From: Marisa cornuarietis
Lineage: Eukaryota > Mollusca > Gastropoda > Architaenioglossa > Ampullariidae
DNA length: 64,000 nucleotides
Assembly (NCBI GenBank): GCA_004794655.1
Contig: SMMW01000178.1
Location: forward strand, 124,001 to 188,000
Direction of reading: 5' to 3'
The first letter of the stretch is position 1. Every line of letters starts with the position of its first letter. A model generated the notes under the pieces. It had not been told where the DNA came from, did no database searches, and was given only the letters and a program-made list of their open reading frames with translations. The position numbers and the translations under genes are program-made. Shown here in pieces: positions 47,253 through 59,300 of the stretch.

Positions 47253-50200
47253 TCACCAATGTAATAAGTAGCAATTAACGTCAAATATTATTAAAAGAGC
47301 CATACGCTGTTCGAACAATATAGATACGCAAGCTCAGCTTATTTTCAACAGAACCATGCGAATAAATGTAGCAACCATGCGACTAAGCAAAATGGAAGCT
47401 TGGCAATATGCATGTCGAGAACGAATCTTACAATGGCAAATACACGTGATTTTTCTCTTTTAAACAATCTTTTACATTAAAGATTCTGTCATTATTGTAA
47501 TGTGAAGTTGTATTTTTGACTTTTTTTTTTTTACTCGTTATTATTGTATGCAGAAACTTCGCTGATCGGGCATTCATTTAGCTCGAAGATCACACTACTG
47601 TCGTCAATTGTGACAGTCCCAAATTTGCAGAATTTTACAGTTTTTATGGTTAAAATAATACACAGTAATCTCCTCAAAACTAAGACCAAGACTACACTAA
47701 AGTGACGTTCAGAGGGTAGGATTACCAGGCCACGAGGCCTAAGCAAATGACTCTACTACTATCGAGTTCCACTTCACGTGCTGCGTTTGCTAGTCAAGGG
47801 TTAACTTACCTTCGTCGAAAGGAAAATAGAAACTGCTTAATGCACTTTTATGGGAAATACGAACTTAAACATACTCACATTTGGCCAAGAGAGAGTGACA
47901 CTGTAGAGTAGGAAACGAGCTCTTTCTGTGATGCAAACGGACAGGAGCAGCTGTGCGGACAAACGTTTTCATTGATCAGCGGAAGTACGTCATAGGCCGG
48001 GCGATCCTATTAAACAAAGGGGAGAGAGGCTCCAGCACGATCCATTGTTCACAGGGGAGTGGGGAAGGAGTTGTGTAATAATAATAATAAGAAACGCAAA
48101 TTGTATGTACCGTTTAACAAATGAAATATTACTGACCCTCAGTATAAGTTTATATTGGGGGGGGAGACTGACTCTTAGAGATCACTGATTCTTTGCCAGA
48201 AACATTGCTATATAGGCCTATAGTCGACTTTTATATTTGATCCCACTGCCATGGCCACAATTAATTAGTATAGTCACGGAGTTCGTCTCTTGAAGAGTTG
48301 AATATTTACTTACAAAAAATTTCTTTTTTTCAGGGTTATACCTGAACTATGTTCCATTTCTTGAAACAACCTTCTTTTCTGTGTGACCACAACGTGTTTG
48401 GCAATCCCTCGGATGTGCGGTTTTACAACGCTCTATTTTGGAGAGCGGTTTTTCAAAATAGCCGCCAAAAGCAAGAGGCAAACAAATTCAAAATGTTTGG
48501 AGAAAGTTTGCAGTGTATGTCACACGGCAAACAGGAAAAACGGGGATGTAAAAAATATCGCGTTTCTCGTATGTCCGAGCCTTTGATAAACCCTGTGTTA
48601 GGGATAATTTGCTTTTTTTTTTGGGGGGGGGGGCATGTATAGTTAAAGATAGCATTTGCCATTTATTAAGACGATTCATTCTAAGGAATGTGTCATTACT
48701 TCCCTCTTATCAGCTCGTCTGCTATGGAACATACTTTTAAATAGGTCTGACGCAAGTACACGATGACGGGTAGCCGGCCATCCATGCAGTTCCCGTTCAT
48801 GCAAGGCTGGGGTCAGGTGGCAATTAGTGGCAGAGCGCACGACGTAAAGGTGAAAATGAGTGCAATTGAGCTTTTAGTAGACTGGTAGAAAATGTCACGT
48901 GATAAAGTATATAGTACATGTAGTAAGTATGAGAATGTCGTGTGTCGGTCAGAGAGAATACATATCTATTCTCTCTGTGTCGGTTTCATGTATATGTTCT
49001 TCGCCTATAGTTTATTTGCTGTTAAAGAACAACTATTTGTATTGATCTGTGTCTGTAAAAGTTTATTAAAGAAATGGATTAATACTAACAAATAAGACGG
49101 TTTCTATTTATTAAAAGAGTTTATTCAACATTTGTGTTTGAATGCTGTTTACCATGCAGGAGGCGGGCAAACCTAACTTGATTGTGGCGCGACAACGTAA
49201 AAGACTGGTTGAAAAGGTAAACTGACTGGAGACTACGAAATGTATATAATTATATATATATATACCGCTCCTACACTTGCAAGGTGTGGTTAATGTCATA
49301 CCATGCACTGGCCTTTCAACAGGTGCAGGCTCTAACTTTAAGAACTTCAAGAATTGGCAGATGGTTAAGCAGAGTATCTACCAAGGTATGAACAAATGAC
49401 GGAGGTCAGTAAGTCTGGTCAGTTTGAAATCGGACAGTACTCGTTCATATCGGGGTAATGACAGTTACAATTCATTCTTACAGACCACCTGTCGCACGAT
49501 CGCAACGTTCACAAACATGACAGTTTAATCAAATCCGCAGTCCAGAGATAGTATAATGACACGTGGCAAGTCTGCTCCTCACGAGTCACGATTGGGGAAA
49601 ATGGTGAGACTATCATTTGTCGGTTGTACCATTTGTGTCATTTACACGCTGCCTTTCTTTTTTCTTTCCCGTCTTCTACACTAGATAGTTAGGAGAGTAA
49701 ATAAATAATAAACAAACGTTACCCACAACATTTTGATTTGCTAACAGTATAGCTATTCCTGTCCCAGAAATGTTCTTACGTCAAGGAAGCTACGCAAGCA
49801 GCACTGGTGTGTAAGTATAGGTGTATGTATATATAGTTGTACGTATGTAAGCATACAATCATTCTCTACAGCCTTGACTCCACCTACGTCATGCTCGCTT
49901 GCTATCTATATCCGCAAACTCATGTTCATGTATATAGACATCGCCATAAACTGCTGACCCCAGTGGCTAAAATCTCTGCTGATGTCATTTTATCGTCGCC
50001 AGCCGGGTTCGGAACAGCGGACAGAATTCACACCTGGCCAACAGCCAGCTACAGAAACAGCTCAAGGGATTTCCCGAAAAATAAAAATGCTTGTTCATGT
50101 GTAGTCTCGCCGAGCGTTTGGACGCCTGCTACGAAGTTTGGTCTTGTTCACTAACGGCGTTAAGACATGCTGTCCTCTACTAAACCGTCAACGACACACA

Positions 50201-51900
50201 ACTACACACCATCCGCAGCAGACAGACGTGAGAACGGTGAGCACATTATCTCATAAGACTTCCGTTGCTTCCCAGCGTTTATATAGGTCGCCGAAAGATG
50301 CTCAGTGATAAATATGCTTCCGTTTAATTTAAACATTTTTAGTCTAGATACAAACACTTCTATATCGCAGTCATTGTTTTGACTGAGGTACTTCCCGTTT
50401 CTTAGCCTTGCGCTGTTTCATTTGCTTATTTCTTTATTTATTTATTCCGATGAAGTTCGTGCCGGGGGGAAAATATGAACTGTCTATCTTTATTTCCTCC
50501 GTTAAGCCATCAAGCTGTCTGAGGGTAGAGGTTAATAACACTATATCACACGAAACACCGGCACAGTCTAGCAAAATAATAGTGACACAATACATACACA
50601 AAAATAAGAAATAAACGCCTCGGTGATTTATAATATAAAGAATATGTTTATTTATACAGTGACAGAAAATGTACTTAAGCTAGGCTACGTGTCGTATTAT
50701 TCCTGTCGTATAGTCGAAAAATCTCATGTGTAAATGTGAGAGTGTAAAACAGCGAGAAAACGGGCAGACAACATGGGGGCAGCTCCAGAAGCAGGTAGAG
50801 AGACTACAGTCAGGTAAACAGTTAACAGTGGAGTTCACAAGCTAACAGCGCCTATGGCCTATAACATTATATTAGTATTGTAGTATATCCACAGAAATAA
50901 TTTCAGTGATATGGTCTTTGTCAGATGTGAGATGCCCTTGTCTATCCGCTGCAAAACTGAGTCGATTGGTACAAACCCTGCATGTGGAGAACTAAAGGCT
51001 GCACGAATTACTGAGACGTAGGGACGTAGTCAAGTATCGTGAACGTGACGTAGTCGACAGTTTCAGTGTTAGACTATGTAGTATAATCAACCACCTACAG
51101 GCACAAAAGGGAAGAGAACAGGCTAAGTGAGTTCGGCGAAGTGTGGACTAACCTCCCCGCCCACAAAGCACACATCGAACACAGAGTCAATCGTCGGTGC
51201 AAACATCTGAAAACGAACTTTAGATAGACAGCCTCACGGAGCTACAGACATTCTACATGCTGTTCTAATACTTGCCAAAACATAGATATTAGCACTGTAT
51301 TGCATCACCTTGTCCCAGTGGACAGGTATCAGGGTTTCACAGGTAGACACAGACGTTAGTTGGATCGAAACATAAATAAAGCAGAGTATAGCGATGTGAA
51401 CGTGCGTGCGTTTGTGTATGTGTGTGAGAGAGATGAGCTCAGCGTCGCACGCATGCAAACACTGGTCCACAGGTGTTCTTTCACTCAACAGATTACAAAG
51501 ACTTGTCACTCGGCTTCTCGTTCTATATCATAGGCGGTTTCTATTTTGTTGGTTGGGGGTCAAACGGGCCACAAAATATTTCAAATAACAACGCAGAACT
51601 CTCATCGTTCATTCGTCTGTCAAGTCTCCTTATCGTACACTCACTTCCTCTTACTCCTTCCATCAACTATATGTCCACTTTCTTTCCAATATTGAAAAAT
51701 GTCACAAATGTAAAAACGCGCCCTGACGATGCTTACTTTTCGGAAGTTCGTCCGAATACTGTCAGTACGATCAAATTAATTGAGACTTATGTTTCGAAGT
51801 AGCCCGAATAAGTTTGTGGAGTCAGCCATTATATCCACACGTCACACAAGCACACACATGTACTGATGTACAATGCTATCGTCGTGCACGGGGTGACCCC
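47253..51900. other. Long non-coding region
   Basis: No exon, repeat family or RNA gene was recognised in this 4.6 kb. Open frames up to about 105 codons (for example 49837-50154 and 48349-48642) lack domains and splice context. Confidence 0.4.
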
Positions 51901-51903
51901 TTC

Positions 51904-52174
51904 CGTGGGCAGCGCTGCTGGGAGAGGTGCTCCCCCGCTACTCCTCCCGGGTGACTGAGACAGACGTTTCTACTTCTAATCATCCACGACAGCTGGTGCT
52001 GGTGCTGTTTAGACAGGCACCTCCGGTTGACGAGGACAACACTTTAACTTCCTGTGGTCATCATCAGCAAATAGCCAAAAAAGAGGGGGAGGGTAGTGAG
52101 GGGGGACGCTTTGCTGGTCCGTGTCCACCGACAGGGCAAAGCCGCTTTCGACTGTCGCACTTGCTTCCCCTTAT
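51904..52174 (+). CDS. Possible orphan exon of unknown protein
   Basis: An open frame is bounded by a possible acceptor (gggcag, ending about 51912) and a possible donor (atag|gtaatt at about 52174). It reads LLGEVLPRYSSRVTETDV, PRQLVLVLFRQAPPVDEDN and then a low-complexity part. The first half has protein-like composition and in-frame hydrophobic patterning. No family is recognised and no neighbouring exon was found. It could equally be chance. Confidence 0.25.
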
Positions 52175-53769
52175 AGGTAATTCATGAAAACATTTATTCC
52201 TTAATGAATATCCTAGTTGGACACTCTAAAAAAATGTAACTTTTGAATTTCCAGATAACTTTAAAACCCAACTTTAAAATTCCAAAACTTTCAAAATATT
52301 AATGATTTTTTTAAATCCCCGCAAAATATTCCACATCATTCCTTCTCAAAACTGTTCCAAAATTAATATAGAAACTATTAAAACCAATAACTTGTCTAGG
52401 CAAGGAATTACTCTCATTCCCCGTATCTTTCTTTCTCAGTATCGTGTGTGTGTGTGTGTGTGTGTGTTGCGGCTTTACAGGTGGAGGTTGAAACCTATAC
52501 AAATCCACAGTACCGTTTGTCCGATCTTTACACAATTTTTCTCGTTTGTCCACAGTAAGGTCATGAACTATTTTTACTTGGCGTATGTCACTCAGGAACC
52601 TTAATTCTTAAAGGTCAACTCGCTCGCTGAGCAAAAATCGCTGGAAACAGAGCACGAAGTATCACAAAAACATGTTCCGGTGGTAGTTTATGATAAAGAG
52701 GCATGAGAGATTTTATATTAATATTTTTCTCTTAAGCACACCTGGATTTGTCGAGAAAACAGGAAGTGACGAAACGAACGTATTTCTAAAAATAGCGCCG
52801 TTTGCACAAGCTGAAGTCGATGAGAAAAGATGCAACCCTCGGTAAAAGAAAACTGACCAGGACACAATGTGCTGTTGCTGAATGTTCTCTTCGACACTCA
52901 GAGGGAGTGAGTTTGTACTCATGAGTCATGTTTCTCAGCATCTATGTTCTTTGCTATAATCTGTAGGGCTGTATTCCAAATTCACCTGTTTCATTTTTTG
53001 GGCGAACAAAATCGCTTCTTGAACACGATAACCTGAGCAATGTTTCTTTATTTAACTCGAAGACATGCACACTCACTGTTACAAATACTTCGATCACGTG
53101 AGAGAACTTTCAGTACAGGAGAGTATTTTTTCCCCCGCCTTCCTAGTTGCAGGTGAGAATGCCGATGTTTGAAGGCTTACATCTTTAAAATTAAGGATTA
53201 TTATGTACTCATATTTTGGGAATTATTATTTTAAAACGAACTTAACCCGATCATAAAGAAATAATGTTGCTAGCGAGTTGACCTTTAATGTTTATTTTCC
53301 CAGTTCTAGAATGTGAGCGAATAACAAAAATGAAAGGAGACAGGGAACAGATGAGCGAGCGATCTATATGGTAGCTCACCACCGCCATTTTTTTTTTCTC
53401 CACAAATGGCAAACGGCATGTTTCGCACTCCCACTTCCCATGCACTTTTCTCGGAAGTGTTCCACGAGGATGTACTCGTGCGCTGACAGTCTGTCGGGTA
53501 CGGGGGGCAACACATGGGCGACGCTGAGAACCGTGGCTAACATCAAAAAATAATTGTAAACGAACATCGTGTATCAAGCCTTCTATTCTGAGCTACAGCC
53601 CTCATTACTAACATCCCACCATGTAAACGCGCTAAATTTTGTATTTGTCATTTTAGAACAAAAGAGGAAGTATATTATATATATAGGTCTCAGCTCTGAA
53701 AGTCCCCGCCCTCACATGACAGCATCATCTAGTGTTGTGGCAGTGTCCTGCAACAACTGAAAAGTACTT
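52175..53769. other. Non-coding sequence, (GT)n at 52444-52467
   Basis: No gene was recognised. Around 53380-53560 frames of 60-108 codons are open on both strands, with a CCGCCATTTT (YY1-like in complement) at about 53382. No protein family is recognised. Confidence 0.4.
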
Positions 53770-53966
53770 TTCTCTGTTCCTGTTACTTGGTGGCTTTTTG
53801 TGTTTTCCATCTTTGTTTTCTGTTTGTCGTCAGTATTGTCGTTTATTCTTCCGTCCCTCGTGTTCTATCCATGTAGTCCATATCTCTTCCTTGTTTTAAG
53901 CGCTAAGAGCATGCTCTCGATCTATGAGTGTGAATATGCGCTATACAAATCTTCATTATTATTAAA
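53770..53966 (+). mobile_element. L2/CR1-type LINE 3' untranslated end
   Basis: From 'gttcctgttacttggtg' to 'cattattattaaa' it matches, in opposite orientation, the 3' end of the element at 45.1 kb, including 'ttctatccatgtagtcca' and 'gagtgtgaatatgcgctata'. No coding part remains. Confidence 0.88.
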
Positions 53967-54358
53967 AGTACTTCCGTCGCTTGGATTATCTAAGTATTAT
54001 GTCACTGGGAAATGGTGAAGTGACACGTCAGCCTTCGTTTGGGGCAACACCCGCTGTACACGCCCCCTTCTGTCTCTCTTCTGACTCGCAAACGTGCATG
54101 GGTGACAGATGCATGGATTCATGGGTGGATTCATTATAAGTAACTGTATAGTTACTGGTCTAGTGGGTGTCAGCATTGTACATGTATACATTTACTTTGT
54201 GAAGACTTTAGCCAATGGCAGAGATTTACCCAGTAATTAGAAGAAAAAAATGTACACCCTACTATATAGTTCTTTACAGATCGAGTTTTATATATGTTTA
54301 TCGGTCGTCATGGCTGCAGCATGGTGATTCAAGGGCAGTAAGGTGTAGTATCATGCAC

Positions 54359-54390
<32 letters not shown>

Positions 54391-54589
54391 TCGTGTTTCA
54401 AAGTATGTTCGCCGATCGATGACGTGATATATTCCACGCAAATAACTACAGGTATCGCCCATGAGTTGCTGCTACACGACTATACAGATTTTTCATGACT
54501 TTAAAATGTTTATTTATAAGATTTTCCAAAGAATTATTTAACCGTTTTCGCCTTCTTCTTTTCTATCATCTCGATCGAGATGAAATATC

Positions 54590-54591
<2 letters not shown>
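53967..54591. other. Non-coding sequence with (CA)n at 54362-54390
   Basis: Nothing else was recognised. Confidence 0.45.

Positions 54592-54659
<68 letters not shown>
54592..54659. repeat. (GT)n microsatellite interrupted by a MITE
   Basis: The GT run stops at the MITE terminus and a short GT-rich stretch resumes after it at 54812. Confidence 0.9.
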
Positions 54660-54661
<2 letters not shown>

Positions 54662-54811
54662 TGGCGTAGGAAGATGCTCGGCTTTGGTGGGGGGAGAGGG
54701 GGGCAAGCTCCATGCTGACAATGAATAACGTTCACATTATTCTTGCCTTCCCAGCATCTTTTTTTTTTGGGGGGGTGGGGACAGCCACCCCCCCCCGGTT
54801 CCTACGCCACT
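54660..54811. mobile_element. MITE with perfect 13-bp terminal inverted repeats
   Basis: The left end agtggcgtaggaa (54660-54672) is the exact reverse complement of the right end ttcctacgccact (54799-54811). The element is 152 bp, without coding capacity. It sits inside a GT microsatellite, so an 8-bp target duplication (hAT-like) of GT units is possible but cannot be read unambiguously. Confidence 0.88.
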
Positions 54812-54924
54812 TGTGTGTGCGTGTGTACTGTTTTATCTTACCAATTCTGGATTTACCTCTCGATCGAATTAGGTATAGTGTATAGTGCTTTTCTCATATT
54901 AAATCTGATATATATCCGTTTCTT

Positions 54925-55045
54925 TTGAGGGGGGGGGGATCTCATTTAGGGTGACAGTGAACGATGTTCATATTCTTGCCTCCTCAGTATCTTTTTCGAG
55001 GGGGAAGCTGCCCCCCTTGTTCCTCTTCTCGGTTCCTATATATAT
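54925..55045. mobile_element. Decayed relative of the same MITE
   Basis: Interior sequences 'gacagtgaacgatgttcatattcttgcc' and 'cagtatctttttcgaggggg' match the other two copies. The left terminus is lost and the right one reads only 'ggttccta'. Confidence 0.65.
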
Positions 55046-56313
55046 ATATCACTGAGTTTTAAAATTAACGGAAATCACAACGATGGTTTCAAAGTTCACG
55101 GAATATACGTCATAAAACTCCCCATCGTACTCCGGTTATTCTTTCTTCTTCATTCCCGTACTCGATCGTTTCTTTTGTATATGTCCCTTTCTGAACAAAA
55201 AATCGTCTAATACTGAATTGATTCAATAATTATCGATAATCATGTCGACTAGTTATATATAATTAAAGATCGCGCGCTCTCACATCTACATTTCGCAAGG
55301 TTACATATTCTGCTCGACTCTGCTACTGTTACATAGGTAATTTATTATTAATAATATTATTGCATTTTTCACAGAAAACTGTTAAAGGGACAGGGGATTT
55401 AAAAAAAATTTAGGGGAGGGGGGGGAGGAAATGAGAATTGAAATCTAGTCATGGGATATATGGGAGTGTATTTTATTTTTAGCCAACGGGAAAACCCAAG
55501 AAAAGGACGCCATCGGTTCGTGTCAAAGAAAAAGTTGGTTGCGTAAAAGACATTTAGATGACAGGTCTTGCGGAAAGGTCCGTATAATTTCTGAATCTGT
55601 TGAATAAACAAAAAAACAAGAGAAAAGAAAGTAATTTCTCATCAACGTTTTATCAAACGTGACAAGAGTGCTCGTACTTGGCAGAACTCTTTAGGCTAAG
55701 TGGCAGGTCTTTTCAAGGAAAAGCAGGTAAAATGTCAATTCTGACTTGAATTTATCTTTACTCGTTGGTCAGGAAGAGGTAGCTAAAACATATTTTAGAA
55801 ATAGACAAGTCTTGTTTGTATTCTGTTATTGACTGATAGGGGAGTCTCATTTTCTAATTAAACACTACGTAGCAGGATTTGGCATGATAATCGGGCAGTT
55901 CCTTTGACTTTTTAAACATATAGATTATTATATTGAGACAATTAGTTAACAGAACATATATAATAATATATTTAGACAAATTGTGTCTGTTCTGTGCCTA
56001 CTATATCCCCATTATTTTGATACTAACAGTTTGTAGTTCATTGTTGGGTTTAATTACATTGTGACATATATATATATATATATACAAACTGCATATATTT
56101 TACAAAAATAAAAGGAAGAAGTAGCTGCTAGAGTAAAGAGAAAATATTTCAGTTTAAATTGCTTTTCTATTTTCGTTCATATTCATTAAAAACAGTTCCA
56201 GTCACACATCAATGTTAATAACATGAATACTTGCAAATGTACAAATGGACACGCTATCATTTGATCAAGTACAGGTAAATACTTATGGTTTTCATTATGT
56301 CTCATCTGCACAG
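55046..56313. other. AT-rich region upstream of the TRAF coding exon
   Basis: No exon was identified. A possible acceptor (tctgcacag, ending 56313) just before the start codon implies one or more untranslated exons upstream, perhaps in this region. A TA run lies at 56068-56085. Confidence 0.4.
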
Positions 56314-56336
56314 TTGGACTAGACAGTCAGAGCACA

Positions 56337-59300
56337 ATGGCAACAGCAGCATCAGCAGTGCTGAGCTCCACTTCACCTCCTTCATCACTCCAAGCTGATG
56401 CAGTACCATACAACAGTATATCAAATGCACGTCAAGGAGGATACCCAAAGGAAATTTTTGAGAAGAAAGAAGATCAGGAGAAATTTTCATGTAGTTTTTG
56501 CCGAAAGATTCTCCGAGATCCACATGGAGCATATTGTGGCCATAGATTTTGTGCCTCGTGCAAAGAGGCAATAAAAGAGTAAGCAGTATTTTTGACATTT
56601 CTACAGGAAGCTTGCTTAAATACTCTGTGAGTGTGCATGTAAGCATGCGTGTGTGTGTGTGTGTGTGTGTAAGTATGTGCATGCTGGACGGCAGGATATG
56701 GGAGGCAGGATTTACCACATTTATTTTGTTTATGTAAAACCCTCTATCTTTTTTTTTAATGTAAGTACCTCATTATCTTTCTTTAAGTTGCTTTAGCCCT
56801 TTGACCATCTGTTCATACTATGCTCGGAGCCACTTCTTACACTATGTGTGTCATCATGTTGGCTTTATTATCCTTGTCATTACCACCACTAGTCTCCATA
56901 TGATTACTGACGGTCCTGTGCTCATTCACTTTAGTTCATCATATTCAAAATATTTTTTTTTGCTAACCCAAACTGTCCCTTAAGTTTCCAGTCCTTTTCA
57001 CAATGTAGGAATGTGCATAAATCATAAGAAAAGTCCAAACCATAAAGAAAGTTTGCGAAAAGAAAGTGAGGGTTGTGTGAAATTTAACAATTTGATGCTG
57101 GGAGTCTGAAAACTAAAATGAGCTTAAGGCAAACATTTTATCATGTGAGACATGTTGTACTAAACTAGGATTAGCTAATATTTTATTATTACAGCTTGTA
57201 AAATGTCAGTGAAAGTTTTACATGCATAGAAAGATAACTCATAATTACACATCTTGGCATGATAATGTTAATATTTAGTATTCTTTTTTTACTGGCTGCT
57301 AAAACCTCTCTGTGTATTTATGTTTCAAACGAGGGCCCGAAAACCCCATCAGTTTTAATTGAGGGTCTGTAAATCATGAACAGTTTTAACTGCATTCTGG
57401 CATGTTCTCAGTGGTCTTCTTTTACCACTTACTAAAGACATTTAAAAAAAGTATATGGTTCAAAAGAAAACTTAATTCATTTTCTTTAATTTATTTGTCA
57501 TTTGTAGTTTTGTTTCTGCATGACTTGAATTTGTTTCTGCTGTCTCTGTCCACAAGTCCACATCGATTGCCATTGGAGTTTTCATTAATCAGATCTTGGG
57601 AGTACCTTCATATTCTTATTTAAAATACTTGTCTAATACTTTAAATGTTTGCACATTTTATCTAGAGAGAATCCAAATACATGTATAAATATTTTTGGGA
57701 ACTGTGAAAAAAGCATTTAAGACTTTTGGTTAACTGTTAATCACTTTAAACATAAACCTATTCATCATAGCATAGACACAAAAGAGACATTTCAAACGGT
57801 TTTTCTGCAGATGTGTAGATTTATAATGCACTTTTATCTGACCAAACCTGTGGCAGCACAGCAGCACAACAGTTGTAAATCAGAGGTACATTTGTTGCTG
57901 ACATGGACCTATTTTTGCTAAGATAACAGAGAAATGGTTCAAAAGTCTCATAAAAGTAAAATCAAGTTGCTTTCATGTTACGATCTATATTGTGTCGCGT
58001 GTAATAACTAATACAGACAAGATTAATGATATGGCCAACTTTGATGACACATTGTAAATTTTGATTAACATATCTACAGTTCTGAAACAAAGGCTTATTG
58101 TAAGATCGAGAAAAATGGAGATAATCATAAAAAACTGCCACCCTAATTGTTTATTTCTGTTCACATTCCATTTACTCAGAAATGGCATGTTCATTGATAA
58201 AATTAGGTATTTTGTCAACTTTGAGCCATGAACAAATTCTTTATTGTTTTGATATACTAGTTTCTTTTGTTCTGTGATATTGCAAGCATTTTAAATTAAT
58301 TAACTTGTCAAAAAGAGTCCAGGCAAAGACAGCCATCTGTGGCTGTAGCAAAGTCACAGCAATAGTTTGTAGTTGATATGTTGTCTCTCATTTAAGGCTG
58401 TACCATTTTCAAGTAAAAGAAAGTGCAATTGATCCACTGTCATTGTTTTAGTTGAGTCTTTTCAGGCAGAAGAAAATGCAGTTTATTTGTGACATTTCTT
58501 TAAGTTGAGGTTATACAAATTTCAGGTCCACGAATCTTCTCTGTCAATCATGTCTAGATGAAGGATGTAGTCCGGAAGAGAGCGCATTGAATCCTGAGGA
58601 GGTAAGATTCACACATGCAACTCTGTGTGTGTGTGTGTGTGTGCATGCCTACAGTTAAGTGTGTGTGTGTGTGTGTGCATGCCTACAGTTAAGTGTGTGT
58701 GAGTGTACTGTGGATGCATTCTCTTACATCTGTGTGATTATCGTTCATTTATGCAAAAGACATGTATGTGTTTTTTAGTTAATCTGCACATCTTCAAAAA
58801 AATGTCATCATATCTGTGTCCAGTTAAGCCATATACATTTAGTTACCAAAGAATTTATATCCTGTATATCAGGCATGTCAAACTGGGGGTTCTCCGAGGG
58901 CCACATGGGTCACATTTGTGTTGTCTTGAGGGCCACACAAGACAACTAATTGAAGTCATTTAATAAAAATTATTGTAGAGTATTTTTATTACTTAAACAG
59001 AAATATACAATGTGCATACAAATGGTTTAGCAGCTAGCCACATTCAGGAATGCAAAGTAATGAAGTAGTTTAACAAAAGAAAAAATTTTTAACTGGCAGC
59101 ATATGGAACAGCAACAAATACAAGAATTGTACAAAAATTACCACAGTTCAAAATGAACATTTATTTACAACTATTTTTAGTGTTTTGTCATGAGGCTTGA
59201 GACCTTGTTTTAATTACAATTTTTGCTATGTCTGGCCGAAATGTTCGTGCAGTTCTGACTTTCACCAGAGATGAGAGGTGTTGATCAGTCAGTCTTGTTC

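Noticed and set aside
46900..47271. 123-codon frame with a Cys-rich stretch (KDCSTTKCKCYF)
   Set aside because: Only a faint likeness to transposon-protein tails, and the downstream half is the atttcgtc repeat array.
53251..53577. Frames open on both strands with a signal-peptide-like start on the minus strand
   Set aside because: No recognisable family, conflicting frames and no acceptor or donor. Kept only as a note.
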